From: Pseudomonas sp. WJP1
GTDB taxonomy: Bacteria; Pseudomonadota; Gammaproteobacteria; Pseudomonadales; Pseudomonadaceae
Direction of reading: 5' to 3'
Length of the DNA: 64,000 nucleotides
Assembly (NCBI RefSeq): GCF_028471945.1
Contig: NZ_CP110128.1
Location: 6,413,001 to 6,477,000 of the forward strand
A program made the position numbers and the translations under genes. The notes under the pieces were generated by a model that was not told the origin of the DNA, ran no database searches, and saw nothing but the letters and a program-made list of their open reading frames with translations. Positions 1 to 8,333 of the stretch are shown piece by piece; the first letter of the stretch is position 1, and each line of letters opens with the position of its first letter.

Positions 1-776
1 ATCCAGAGTTTGCGAGTGACCACCACGATGGCGTTTCCAGAAGGGGGTTGAACAGCGTCGGCCAACGTTATCTCAGCGGCCGGGTCCAGGCAACCGGGAA
101 TTAGCTTGCGCAGGTCGTCGATTACCAGGGTAGGCAACTCTTCGGCGATCGGACGCCCGTGGTTATAGCCGTAGCTCAAGGCCACGCACTTGACCCCCGC
201 CGCTTTCGCCGCCTGCACATCGCTGCGCGAGTCGCCGACGAACAAGGATTGCGAGGCCGGGATATTGGCCATTTTCATCACGAAAAACAGCGCAGCCGGG
301 TCAGGCTTTTTCTGTGGCAGGGTGTCGCCGCCGATGATCCACTTGAAATATCGGCCTATCTTCATCTGATCCAGCAGCGGCGCGACGAAGCGCTCCGGCT
401 TGTTGGTGATCAGTGCCATCTCGACGCCCTGCTTTTGCAGCCATTTCAGGGTATCGCGCACACCGGGGTAGACCACGGTCAAGCCATGGCTATCGGCATA
501 GGCCTGCATGAAAATCTCCAGCGCACTGTCGGCCTCGGCGCCATCGACCGTCGAATGGTCGATACCGCCGGCCAGGGCACGGCGCACCAGCACCGGCGCG
601 CCATTACCCACCCATTCACGCACCGCGTCTATACCTGCCGGTGCGCGACCGAGCTTGAGCAGCATCTTGTCCACAGCCACCGCCAGGTCCGGGACCGAGT
701 CGACCAAGGTGCCATCCAGATCGAACATCACCAGCCGTGGCAGGCGCCCCGGGAACAGCTGCTCAAAGCCACTCAT
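1..776 (-). CDS. gph: Phosphoglycolate phosphatase, C-terminus cut by the window edge
   Basis: HAD-superfamily hydrolase that removes 2-phosphoglycolate formed during DNA end repair or oxygenation side reactions. The reading frame starts at the ATG at 776-774 and stays open to base 1, giving about 258 residues; the family is about 270 long, so only the last few residues are missing. HAD motif I (FDLDGT, Asp19 and Asp21) is near the N-terminus, followed by the ITNKP motif II, the KKPDP lysine motif III and VGDSRSD motif IV. The start overlaps the rpe stop by four bases (ATGA), so rpe and gph are one transcription unit and probably translationally coupled. Beyond the edge a trpE gene would be expected from Pseudomonas synteny; that is inference. 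Confidence 0.93.
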   Translation of the reverse strand, partial: MSGFEQLFPGRLPRLVMFDLDGTLVDSVPDLAVAVDKMLLKLGRAPAGIDAVREWVGNGAPVLVRRALAGGIDHSTVDGAEADSALEIFMQAYADSHGLTVVYPGVRDTLKWLQKQGVEMALITNKPERFVAPLLDQMKIGRYFKWIIGGDTLPQKKPDPAALFFVMKMANIPASQSLFVGDSRSDVQAAKAAGVKCVALSYGYNHGRPIAEELPTLVIDDLRKLIPGCLDPAAEITLADAVQPPSGNAIVVVTRKLW

Positions 777-1447
777 GGGCGAGCCAGCGCCAGTTCGGAA
801 CGCATTTTTTCAATCACTTCCTGGTAGTTCGGCGCATTGAAGATCGCCGAACCGGCAACGAAGGTATCGGCGCCCGCAGCAGCGATTTCACGAATGTTGT
901 TCACGTTGACGCCGCCGTCGATTTCCAGGCGAATGTCACGACCCGACGCGTCGATCAGCGCCCGCGCCTCACGCAGCTTGTCGAGGGTGCCGGGGATGAA
1001 CTTCTGCCCGCCGAAGCCCGGGTTGACGCTCATCAGCAGGATCATGTCGACCTTGTCCATCACGTACTTGAGCACGTCCAGCGGCGTCGCCGGGTTGAAC
1101 ACCAGGCCCGACTTGCAGCCGCCTTCACGGATCAGCTGCAAGGAACGGTCGACGTGCTGGGTAGCTTCCGGGTGGAAGGTGATGTAGGTCGCGCCGGCTT
1201 CGATGAAGTCACCGACGATGCGATCCACCGGGCTGACCATCAGGTGCGCGTCGATCGGCGCGGTCACGCCGTACTTGCGCAGCGCCGAGCAGACCATCGG
1301 GCCGATGGTCAGGTTCGGTACGTAGTGGTTGTCCATGACATCGAAGTGCACGAAGTCGGCGCCAGCGGCCAGGACGTTGTCCACTTCTTCGCCCAGGCGG
1401 GCGAAGTCGGCGGAAAGAATCGACGGAGCAATTACGAAGGGCTGCAT
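773..1447 (-). CDS. rpe: Ribulose-phosphate 3-epimerase
   Basis: Interconverts D-ribulose 5-phosphate and D-xylulose 5-phosphate in the pentose phosphate pathway. The 224-residue protein beginning [19 protein letters not shown] is a full-length TIM-barrel epimerase: SILSAD at the first strand, [12 protein letters not shown] with metal-binding His and Asp, HLMV, the SVNPGFGGQ phosphate-binding loop, EIDGGV with the catalytic Asp, and VAGSAIF at the end. The frame is open upstream to about 1693, but that part resembles no epimerase, so the ATG at 1447 is chosen. The stop overlaps the gph start. Confidence 0.96.
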   Translation of the reverse strand: MQPFVIAPSILSADFARLGEEVDNVLAAGADFVHFDVMDNHYVPNLTIGPMVCSALRKYGVTAPIDAHLMVSPVDRIVGDFIEAGATYITFHPEATQHVDRSLQLIREGGCKSGLVFNPATPLDVLKYVMDKVDMILLMSVNPGFGGQKFIPGTLDKLREARALIDASGRDIRLEIDGGVNVNNIREIAAAGADTFVAGSAIFNAPNYQEVIEKMRSELALARP

Positions 1448-1483
1448 GACGCACCTTTTCTGAGCAGAATCACGATGGCGCGC

Positions 1484-1489
1484 ATTGTA
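1484..1489 (-). promoter_or_regulatory. Possible -10 box for rpe-gph
   Basis: The minus strand reads TACAAT inside a TATACAAT stretch about 37 bases upstream of the rpe ATG. It lies in the 80-base gap that separates rpe from the dehydrogenase gene. No convincing -35 box is seen at 16-18 bases, so this is a weak call. Confidence 0.3.
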
Positions 1490-1527
1490 TACCGCCTGCT
1501 TTGGCCGGCGCACCGAAAGCGCGATGA

Positions 1528-2676
1528 TCAGTAGGCCGCCCGGTAGATTTTCTCGATATCGATAGCACTCAGCCGGCGCGGATTGTTGCGCATCAGGCGC
1601 TCGATCCCCGCCGCCTCCACGGCCATCGCCGCAAGGGCATCCTCGGGCACCTCGAAACTGCGCAGTCCCTGGGGGATTTCCACCGCCGCGCACAACGCGG
1701 TCATGGCCTCCACGGCTTTGTCGGCCGCTTCATTGGCGCTCAGATGAGCGGTCTTCACCCCCATGGCTTCGGCGATATCTTGCATGCGTTCAACGCAGGC
1801 CATCTTGTTCCAGGTCATGACATGGGGCAGCAGCAAGGCATTGCTCACGCCATGGGCAATGTTGAAGCGCCCGCCCAGCGGATACGCCAGCGCATGCACC
1901 GCACCCACCCCGGCATTGCCGAATGCCATGCCGGCCATCAGGCTGGCGGTGGCCATGTCTTCACGGGCCTGCAGGTTGGACGGATTGGCGTAGGCCTTGG
2001 GCAGCGCCTTGGCTATCAGTTTGATGGCGCCGATGGCCAGGGCGTCGGTAATCGGCGAGGCATTGACAGAAAGATAGGATTCGATGGCATGCACCAGCGC
2101 ATCGACGCCGCTGGCGGCGGTGACACTGCGTGGGCAGGTCAAAGTCATTTGCGGGCTGACCAGCGCCACGTCCGGCAGCAGGTAGTCGCTGACGATGCCC
2201 TTCTTCAATTGCGCGACCTTGTCGGAAAGGATCGCCACGTTGGTGACTTCCGAGCCGGTGCCAGCGGTGGTTGGAATCGCGATCAGCGGTGGGCCCTTGC
2301 GCGGCACCTGGTCGATCCCGAACAAATCTTCAAGCGCACCGTGGTAACCGGCGTAGGCCGCCACGCTTTTGGCGATGTCGATGGCACTGCCGCCGCCCAG
2401 GCCGATCAAACCGTCATGCCCACCGTCGCGATAAACCCGCATGCAGTCTTCGACGATGGCGATTTCCGGGTCCGGCAGCACCCGGTCGAAGATTTCATAG
2501 GTGCGCCCGCCAAGCTGTGCCAGCGCCAGCTCTACCGTGCCGGACTTGACCAGCGCGGCGTCCGTGACGATCAGCGGATTGTCGATGTCCAGGCGCGTCA
2601 ATTCCGCCGATAGCTGCTCGATGGCCTCTGCACCGGTGATCAGTTTGTGAGCGATTTTGAAGGAGGAAAGACCCAT
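1528..2676 (-). CDS. Iron-containing (group III) alcohol dehydrogenase
   Basis: NAD(P)-dependent cytosolic alcohol dehydrogenase of the YiaY / 4-hydroxybutyrate dehydrogenase / ErcA type, 382 residues, full length. The nucleotide-binding GGGSAID motif is at residues 94-100 and the [10 protein letters not shown] motif near 136-145. Probable iron ligands are Asp192, His196, His261 and His275, the last two in the [12 protein letters not shown] and AHGVSNA motifs. The substrate cannot be read from sequence; short alcohols or semialdehydes are typical. It lies in the same direction as rpe downstream, but an 80-base gap and its own REP-containing upstream region suggest separate transcription. Its position between rpe and the polyamine importer may be an insertion relative to other pseudomonads (inference from remembered synteny). 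Confidence 0.88.
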   Translation of the reverse strand: MGLSSFKIAHKLITGAEAIEQLSAELTRLDIDNPLIVTDAALVKSGTVELALAQLGGRTYEIFDRVLPDPEIAIVEDCMRVYRDGGHDGLIGLGGGSAIDIAKSVAAYAGYHGALEDLFGIDQVPRKGPPLIAIPTTAGTGSEVTNVAILSDKVAQLKKGIVSDYLLPDVALVSPQMTLTCPRSVTAASGVDALVHAIESYLSVNASPITDALAIGAIKLIAKALPKAYANPSNLQAREDMATASLMAGMAFGNAGVGAVHALAYPLGGRFNIAHGVSNALLLPHVMTWNKMACVERMQDIAEAMGVKTAHLSANEAADKAVEAMTALCAAVEIPQGLRSFEVPEDALAAMAVEAAGIERLMRNNPRRLSAIDIEKIYRAAY

Positions 2677-2792
2677 GTGCGCAGCCTCTTATGGATGTGG
2701 GAGCTGGGCACATAGAGTAGTCGGGGATCGGGTGTTGTCTGGTATTCAGGTCGTGAATGACCCACGCCCCCCCAAAAAACCACACAAAACAA

Positions 2793-2884
2793 CTGTGGGA
2801 GCGAGCCTGCTCGCGAAGACGGCTGAACATTCGACATTTGAGTCGACTGACACTCCGCTTTCGCGAGCAGGCTCGCTCCCACAG
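2793..2884. repeat. REP inverted pair (REPIN-like)
   Basis: Two copies of a Pseudomonas REP of the GTGGGAGCGAGCCTGCTCGC type face each other: left arm 2793-2817, right arm 2860-2884, with about 40 bases between them. Each arm also holds its own internal palindrome around GAGCCTGCTC. It sits 116 bases 5' of the dehydrogenase start and just 3' of the permease gene ending at 2902, so it could also act as a transcript end or mRNA stabiliser for the importer operon. Confidence 0.9.
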
Positions 2885-2901
2885 TGAATCGGTGTTTGGC
2901 G

Positions 2902-3726
2902 TTAGACCTGCGCGGTACGCAGTTTCTCGCTACGCCCACGCAGCCATTCCAGGGTCAGCAGCAGGATCACCGAGAAGGCGATCAGCAGCGTCGCGGCGGC
3001 GGCGATGGTCGGGCTGAGGTTTTCGCGGATGCCGCTGAACATCTGCCGTGGCAAGGTCGCTTGCTCAGGACCGGCAAGAAACAGCGTTACCACCACCTCA
3101 TCGAACGAAGTGGCGAAGGCGAACAAGGCACCGGAAATCACCCCGGGCGCGATCAACGGCAAGGTCACCCGACGGAACGCCGTCAGCGGCGAAGCACCGA
3201 GGCTGGCCGCGGCACGCACCAGGTTCTGGTTGAACCCCTGCAATGTCGCCGACACGGTGATGATCACGAACGGCACGCCCAGCACCGCATGCACCACGAT
3301 CAACGAGAAGAAGCTATTGCCCAGGCCCAACGGCGCAAAGAACAGATAGCTGGCCACACCAATGATCACCACGGGCACCACCATTGGTGAAATGACCAGC
3401 GCCATCACCAGGGGCTTGCCGGGGAAGTCGCCACGGGTCAGGCCGATGGCCGCCAGCGTACCGAACACCATGGCCAGCACCGTAGCGGCCGGGGCGACGA
3501 TGATGCTGTTCTTCAGGGCGCGCATCCATTCCGCCGAGGCGAAAAAGTCGTGGTACCACTGCAGCGAGAAACCTTGCAGCGGGTACACCAGGAAACTGCC
3601 GGAGTTGAACGACAACGGGATGATCACCAGCACCGGCAGGATCAGGAACAACAGGATCAAGCCGCAGAGAATCCGCAAGCTGTAGAACCACACCCGCTCG
3701 ATGGGCGACATATAAGGACTCAGCAT
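2902..3726 (-). CDS. ABC transporter permease, polyamine type (PotC/PotI-like)
   Basis: Inner-membrane permease of 274 residues, the second permease of a spermidine/putrescine-type importer. It has six predicted membrane segments, beginning with a strongly hydrophobic helix at about residues 14-38. The cytoplasmic coupling loop RAAASLGASPLTAFRRVTLPLIAPG (the EAA loop that docks on the ATPase) is near residue 170. The start ATG at 3726 has GGGGAG upstream. It follows the larger permease by 12 bases and is the last gene of the four-gene operon. Substrate is inferred from family only. Confidence 0.9.
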   Translation of the reverse strand: MLSPYMSPIERVWFYSLRILCGLILLFLILPVLVIIPLSFNSGSFLVYPLQGFSLQWYHDFFASAEWMRALKNSIIVAPAATVLAMVFGTLAAIGLTRGDFPGKPLVMALVISPMVVPVVIIGVASYLFFAPLGLGNSFFSLIVVHAVLGVPFVIITVSATLQGFNQNLVRAAASLGASPLTAFRRVTLPLIAPGVISGALFAFATSFDEVVVTLFLAGPEQATLPRQMFSGIRENLSPTIAAAATLLIAFSVILLLTLEWLRGRSEKLRTAQV

Positions 3727-3738
3727 TTCATTCTCCCC

Positions 3739-4986
3739 TTAGCTCAGGCGCAGGCGGCTCGCGCCCACCAGCCAGCTGTAAATCAGATAAAGCACCACGG
3801 TCGCCAGAAGCAACAGGCCGCCGAGTGCGGTCGCCATGCCCCAGTTGATGCTGGTGTTGGTGTAGAAGGCGACGAAGTAGCTGACCATCTGATCGTTCGG
3901 GCTCCCCAGCAACGCCGGGGTGATGTAGTAGCCGATGGCGAGGATGAACACCAACAGGCAACCGGCGCCGACACCGGCATAGGTTTGCGGGAAGTACACC
4001 CGCCAGAAGCTGGCGAATGGGTGGCAACCCAGGGAAATCGCCGCACGCATGTAGGTCGGCGAGATGCCTTTCATCACGCTGTAGATCGGTAGGATCATGA
4101 ACGGCAGCAGGATGTGCACCATGGAGATGTAGACACCGATACGGTTGAACACCAGTTCCACCGGTTTATCGATGATGCCCAGGGCCATCAGGCCGCTGTT
4201 GATCAAGCCACCCGATTGCAGCAAGACGATCCACGCGGCGACACGTACCAGGATCGAGGTCCAGAACGGCAGCAGCACCAGAATCATCAGCAAATTACTT
4301 TGGCGCGACGGCAGGTTCGCCAGCAGGTAAGCCAGGGGATACGCGAGCACCAGGCAGATCACGGTGATGATCAGGCCCATCCAGAAGGTGCGGGCAAAGA
4401 TGTCGAGGTAGATCGCCTGATCCGGGGTGGCCGGGGCGATTTCACCGAGATCATCGATGCGGTGATCGACCGCTGCCAGCAGATAGTATGGCGTAATGCT
4501 GCTGGTGTTGCGGCGTACGGCTTGCCAGTAGGCCGGATCGCCCCAGCGCTCGTCGAGGCCCTCCAGCGCTTCTTTATAAGAAGCCGGTTCAGTGGCGAAC
4601 GGCAAGGCGCGGGCGGTTTTGGTCAGCAGGCTGCGATAGCCGGCCAACTCCATGTTCAGGCGTTTGGACAAATCGCCCAGGGTCTGATTCTTGCGCGCTT
4701 CGGCGAGGTCTTCGCTGGCCGCCTTGTAGACAGGTTCGGCAGGCAGGCCTCGGCCGTCCCAACTGGCAATGGCCGCCACGGTGCGCGGCATGCCGCCGAC
4801 CACTTCCGGGTTACCCACGCTTTTGTAGAGCAGCGCCACGATTGGCACCAGGAACACCAGCAACAGGAACAGCACCAGCGGCGCGATCAACGCCTGGGCC
4901 TTCCAGCGGTTGACCCGCTCGGCATGCTTGAGCCGCTGCTTCAAGGTGGGGTCAGTGCCCGCGTTCACGGGAACGGCGATAGCCAT
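3739..4986 (-). CDS. ABC transporter permease with long periplasmic insert (PotB/PotH-like)
   Basis: Inner-membrane permease of 415 residues, about 120 longer than a plain PotB. The first membrane helix is at about residues 34-55. Residues about 60-195 form a hydrophilic, Arg/Glu/Ala-rich stretch predicted in the periplasm, and the remaining five helices and the EAA coupling loop (RAAISLGCHPFASFWRVYFPQ) follow. This long insert is a feature of one subfamily of polyamine-type permeases in Pseudomonas. The start at 4986 has GGAG upstream. It is separated from the binding-protein gene by a REP pair. The ligand is unknown; a di- or polyamine is the usual prediction. Confidence 0.9.
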   Translation of the reverse strand: MAIAVPVNAGTDPTLKQRLKHAERVNRWKAQALIAPLVLFLLLVFLVPIVALLYKSVGNPEVVGGMPRTVAAIASWDGRGLPAEPVYKAASEDLAEARKNQTLGDLSKRLNMELAGYRSLLTKTARALPFATEPASYKEALEGLDERWGDPAYWQAVRRNTSSITPYYLLAAVDHRIDDLGEIAPATPDQAIYLDIFARTFWMGLIITVICLVLAYPLAYLLANLPSRQSNLLMILVLLPFWTSILVRVAAWIVLLQSGGLINSGLMALGIIDKPVELVFNRIGVYISMVHILLPFMILPIYSVMKGISPTYMRAAISLGCHPFASFWRVYFPQTYAGVGAGCLLVFILAIGYYITPALLGSPNDQMVSYFVAFYTNTSINWGMATALGGLLLLATVVLYLIYSWLVGASRLRLS

Positions 4987-5025
4987 GGCGTACTCCGGAA
5001 ATCGATCTTTCTAATACGAACAACC

Positions 5026-5115
5026 TGTGGGAGCTGGCTTGCCAGCGATGACGGTGTATCAGTCAACATGGATGTTGAAGGTGATGACGCCATCGCGGGC
5101 AAGCCCGCTCCCACA
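5026..5115. repeat. REP inverted pair inside the importer operon
   Basis: TGTGGGAGCTGGCTTGCCAG at 5026-5045 and its inverse at about 5092-5115 (ATCGCGGGCAAGCCCGCTCC) form an inverted REP pair. It lies in the 139-base gap between the binding-protein stop (5126) and the first permease start (4986), so it is transcribed within the operon. REP hairpins in such positions commonly protect the upstream message from 3' decay, which would favour excess binding protein. Confidence 0.88.
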
Positions 5116-5125
5116 AGGGTGGTGG

Positions 5126-6169
5126 TTACTTCGCAGCCCAGGAATTGAAGCGCTGTTCCAGTTGCTCGCCGTTGTCAGCCCAGAAGCTGACGTCGATCTG
5201 CACCTGGTTGGCGATGTTTTCCGGGGTGGTCGGCATGTCCTTCAGGACATCCTTGGCCAGCAACGGTACGGCTTGGGTGTTGGCCGGGCCGTAGGCGATG
5301 TTTTCCGAGTAGGTCTTCTGCTGTTGCGGCTGCACCGAGAAGGCGATGAATTTCTTCGCCGCGTCAGCACGTGCTTTATCCAGACCTTTTGGAATGGCCC
5401 ATGCGTCAAAGTCGTAGATGCCGCCGTTCCACACCACTTTCAGGTTGCTTTCTTTCTGCACGGCAGCGATGCGGCCGTTGTAGGCCGAACTCATGACCAC
5501 GTCACCGGAAGCGAGGTATTGCGGTGGTTGTGCGCCGGCTTCCCACCACTGGATGTTCGGCTTGAGTTCGTCGAGTTTCTTGAACGCGCGGTCCTGACCG
5601 TCTTTGCCGGCCAGCACTTTGTAGACGTCTTTCGGCGCAACGCCGTCAGCCATCAGTGCGAACTCCAGGGTGTACTTCGCGCCTTTACGCAGGCCGCGCT
5701 TGCCCGGGAATTGCTTGGTGTCCCAGAAATCCGCCCAGCTGGTCGGTGCGGTTTTCAGCTTGTCGGCGTTGTAGGCCAACACGGTCGACCACACGAAGAA
5801 ACCCACGCCGCATGGCTGGATGGCGCCTTTGACGTAGTCCTCGGTCTTGCCGAACAGGGCTGGGTCGAGTTGCTCGAACATGTCTTCGTCGCAACCACGG
5901 GACAGTTCTGGCGATTCGACTTCTACCAGATCCCAGGACACGCTCTTGGTGTCGACCATGGCCTTGACCTTGGCCATCTCACCGTTGTATTCGCCTGCGA
6001 CGATCTTGCCGTTGCCTGCCGCTTCCCACGGTGCGTAGAAGGCCTTGACCTGCGCCGCCTTGTTCGCCCCGCCAAAGGACACCACGGTCAGGTCCGGGCC
6101 AGCCGCCATTGCGCTTGCTGCCCCCATCATGCCCAGTGCCAGAGCGGTGAATTTCAGGGATCTCAACAT
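5126..6169 (-). CDS. Periplasmic polyamine-type substrate-binding protein
   Basis: Extracellular solute-binding protein of 347 residues that captures ligand for the adjacent permeases. It has a Sec signal peptide of about 22 residues (MLRSLKFTALALGMMGAASA, cut near AMA-AGP) and then a mature domain beginning LTVVSFGGANKAAQ, typical of the PotD/PotF-like family. Conserved segments include EVESPELSRGCDEDMFEQLD and SSAYNGRIAA. The start ATG at 6169 has GGAGAG upstream. It follows the ATPase gene by 48 bases. The aromatic residues expected to grip a polyamine cannot be assigned without a structure, so ligand identity is inferred from the family. Confidence 0.9.
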   Translation of the reverse strand: MLRSLKFTALALGMMGAASAMAAGPDLTVVSFGGANKAAQVKAFYAPWEAAGNGKIVAGEYNGEMAKVKAMVDTKSVSWDLVEVESPELSRGCDEDMFEQLDPALFGKTEDYVKGAIQPCGVGFFVWSTVLAYNADKLKTAPTSWADFWDTKQFPGKRGLRKGAKYTLEFALMADGVAPKDVYKVLAGKDGQDRAFKKLDELKPNIQWWEAGAQPPQYLASGDVVMSSAYNGRIAAVQKESNLKVVWNGGIYDFDAWAIPKGLDKARADAAKKFIAFSVQPQQQKTYSENIAYGPANTQAVPLLAKDVLKDMPTTPENIANQVQIDVSFWADNGEQLEQRFNSWAAK

Positions 6170-6217
6170 TTATTGTTCTCTCCACGTGCAGGGTTTGTGT
6201 TGTTGAAGCCGGGGCGA

Positions 6218-7342
6218 TCAGTTCGCCTCTAGAATTGGATCGAGCGCGCGAACGTGTTCGACCTGCCAGCCAAGCGGAACCACGTCGCCGACAGCGAGCG
6301 CAGGATCGAGCTCGGCAATCGGTTGTTTCACGAAGAAGTCGGTCTTGCCACAGACTTCCAGGCGAACCCGGACGTGGTCGCCCAGATAGATGAATTCCGC
6401 TACCCGTCCCGAGAAGCGGTTGATGCAGGACTCGCTGGAGCCATTGAGGCTCACGCGTTCCGGACGAATCGACAATGTGACGGGTTCGCCGGTCTTGCCG
6501 ACATTCACCGCCAGGGCTTCAACTTTTTCACCACGGCCCAGTTCGACCACGCAACGATCGCCGGTCTGGCTGTGCAGACGGCCATTAAGGCGGTTGTTTT
6601 CGCCAATGAAGTTGGCGACGAAGGTGTTTTTCGGCTCTTCATAAAGAGTGCGCGGCGGTGCGATCTGCTGGATTTCACCCTGATGGAAAACGGCCACGCG
6701 GTCGGACATGGTCAAGGCTTCGCCCTGGTCGTGGGTCACGTAGACCACGGTCACGCCCAGACGCTGGTGCAGGTGCTTGATTTCCATCTGCATGTGTTCG
6801 CGCAGCTGTTTATCCAGTGCACCGAGGGGTTCGTCCATCAGCACCAGTTGCGGCTCGAACACCAGTGCGCGGGCCAGTGCCACGCGCTGCTGCTGGCCAC
6901 CGGACAGCTGTGCCGGATAACGCTGGGCGAACGCATCGAGCTGCACCATGCTCAAGACTTTTTTGACTTTGTCGCTGACGTCGCTCTTGTTCAAACCGCG
7001 CACGGTCAGCGGGAACGCCAGGTTCTCGGCGACCGTCATATGCGGGAACAACGCGTAGTTCTGGAACACCATGCCTATGTCACGCTTGTGCGGCGGCACG
7101 TTGTTGATGGCGCGGCCCGCCAGCAGGATTTCGCCCGCCGTCGGTGTTTCGAAACCGGCGAGCATCATCAGGCTGGTGGTCTTGCCGGAGCCGGACGGCC
7201 CGAGCAAGGTGAGGAATTCGCCTTTGCGAATGTCCAGGTTGAGGTCCTTGACGATCAGGTTCTCGCCATCGTAGCTCTTCTGCACTCCACGAAAGCTGAC
7301 CAGAACATCATTGGCCCCTGCGCTTGAATCGACCTGGCTCAT
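6218..7342 (-). CDS. ABC transporter ATP-binding protein (PotA-like)
   Basis: ATPase that powers the importer, about 374 residues. Visible motifs in order are Walker A GPSGSGKTT, Q-loop VFQNYALFPHMTV, signature LSGGQQQR, Walker B LVLMDEP with the D-loop GALD, and the switch His in VTHDQGEAL. A TOBE domain occupies about residues 280-370. A GTG two codons upstream (7348) is possible, but the ATG at 7342 is preferred because AAAGGTG lies at a suitable distance. It is the first gene of the importer operon; the region upstream holds its promoter, which cannot be assigned with confidence. Confidence 0.93.
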   Translation of the reverse strand: MSQVDSSAGANDVLVSFRGVQKSYDGENLIVKDLNLDIRKGEFLTLLGPSGSGKTTSLMMLAGFETPTAGEILLAGRAINNVPPHKRDIGMVFQNYALFPHMTVAENLAFPLTVRGLNKSDVSDKVKKVLSMVQLDAFAQRYPAQLSGGQQQRVALARALVFEPQLVLMDEPLGALDKQLREHMQMEIKHLHQRLGVTVVYVTHDQGEALTMSDRVAVFHQGEIQQIAPPRTLYEEPKNTFVANFIGENNRLNGRLHSQTGDRCVVELGRGEKVEALAVNVGKTGEPVTLSIRPERVSLNGSSESCINRFSGRVAEFIYLGDHVRVRLEVCGKTDFFVKQPIAELDPALAVGDVVPLGWQVEHVRALDPILEAN

Positions 7343-7580
7343 ACCCACACCTTTGTTGTTGATGACTGCTGTGGACTAAGCCTAGTGGACGCTGGAACCT
7401 GCGCAAATCGGGGGGCAAGAGAGATTCGCCTCAGCCAGATGGAAGGTTGGGGGTAGGGATTGCCCTACAAGGATGGCGCGTTTGGATAGAGGCAGCGGCA
7501 AGCTTTCAGCTACAAGCCGCAAGAACAAGCAAAAACGGTTGCTCATGAATGTCGCAAATGGATATGGCGGCGCGAATCCC
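7343..7580. other. Non-coding region upstream of the importer operon
   Basis: No supported gene. It contains a small hairpin at 7453-7468 (GTAGGG, four-base loop, CCCTAC) and an imperfect palindrome at about 7495-7520 (GCGGC and GCCGC around AGCTTTCAGCT), which resembles another common Pseudomonas intergenic repeat. The promoter of the importer must lie here. The short minus-strand frame spanning 7382-7672 runs through repeats and is not credible. Confidence 0.5.
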
Positions 7581-7686
7581 CTGTAGGGGCCAGCGGTGCG
7601 GCGATCCGACTTGCCGGCGAACGGGGCACCTCTGTGTATCCGACACACCGCGTCATCGTTCTTCGCCGGCAAGCCTGGCTCTACAG
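7581..7686. repeat. REP inverted pair, degenerate left arm
   Basis: The right arm at 7662-7686 (TTCGCCGGCAAGCCTGGCTC then TACAG) matches the REP found at 52114-52205. The left arm (7581-7621) has the same ends, CTGTAGG and CTTGCCGGCGAA, but about 17 extra bases in its middle. It sits between the convergent-side end of the response-regulator gene and the importer promoter. Confidence 0.8.
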
Positions 7687-7703
7687 GAGGACGGCGGTGT
7701 TCT

Positions 7704-8333
7704 TCAGAGGAGCTTGTGCTCCATCGCGTATTTCACCAGCTCGGCCAGCGAGGTGATGTTGAGTTTCTGCATCAACCGCGCCTTGTGGGTGCTGATGGTT
7801 TTGCTGCTCAACGCCAGTTGCTGGGCGATCTCGTTGACGTTGGCGCCCTGGGCCAGGCGCTCGAACACGGAAAACTCACGCTCCGAAAGCAATGAGTGCA
7901 ACGGCCGAGAATCGGTCAGGCCGACTTCGAAGACCATGCGGTCGGCAAGGTCCGGGTCGATGTAACGCCCTCCCGCCGCTACCCGGCGAATGGCCGTCAG
8001 CAACAGCGCCGGATCACTGTCCTTGGTGGCATAGCCCGCCGCGCCAACCTTCAAGGCGCGTGCCGCCATCTGTGCCTCGTCGTGCATCGACAACACCAGG
8101 ATCACCGGTGGGTTGTTCAAGGCACGAATCCGCGGGATCGCCTCAAGGCCGTTGACACCCGGCATGGAGATATCCAGCAACACCACTTCGCAGGGCACAT
8201 GCCGCAAGGTCTCGAGCAGCTGTTCGCCATTGCTCGCCTCCCCCACCACCAGCAAGTCCTTGGCCAGGCCGATCAATTGCTTGATGCCCTCGCGGACGAT
8301 GGTGTGGTCTTCGGCAACCAGTACACGGATCAC
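7704..8333 (-). CDS. LuxR/NarL-family response regulator
   Basis: Transcription factor of 209 residues. The receiver domain spans about 1-120, with phospho-acceptor Asp54 in VVLLDISMPG, acidic residues at 8-9 and the conserved Lys in YATKDSD. The LuxR-type helix-turn-helix is at about 145-205 (LSEREFSVFERLAQG, NEIAQQLALSSKTISTHKARLMQKL). The start codon is GTG at 8333-8331, immediately after the TAA of the sensor kinase, so the two are co-translated partners. Target genes are unknown; regulators of this type usually control their own neighbourhood or a metabolic regulon. Confidence 0.92.
   Translation of the reverse strand: MIRVLVAEDHTIVREGIKQLIGLAKDLLVVGEASNGEQLLETLRHVPCEVVLLDISMPGVNGLEAIPRIRALNNPPVILVLSMHDEAQMAARALKVGAAGYATKDSDPALLLTAIRRVAAGGRYIDPDLADRMVFEVGLTDSRPLHSLLSEREFSVFERLAQGANVNEIAQQLALSSKTISTHKARLMQKLNITSLAELVKYAMEHKLL

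Noticed and set aside
2793..2884. Inverted repeats considered as insertion-sequence ends or a CRISPR
   Set aside because: Only REP-type arms of about 25 bases without a transposase, and no series of spaced direct repeats.
7382..7672. Minus-strand frame of 96 codons upstream of the response regulator
   Set aside because: It runs through a REP pair and other repeats; no conserved protein.
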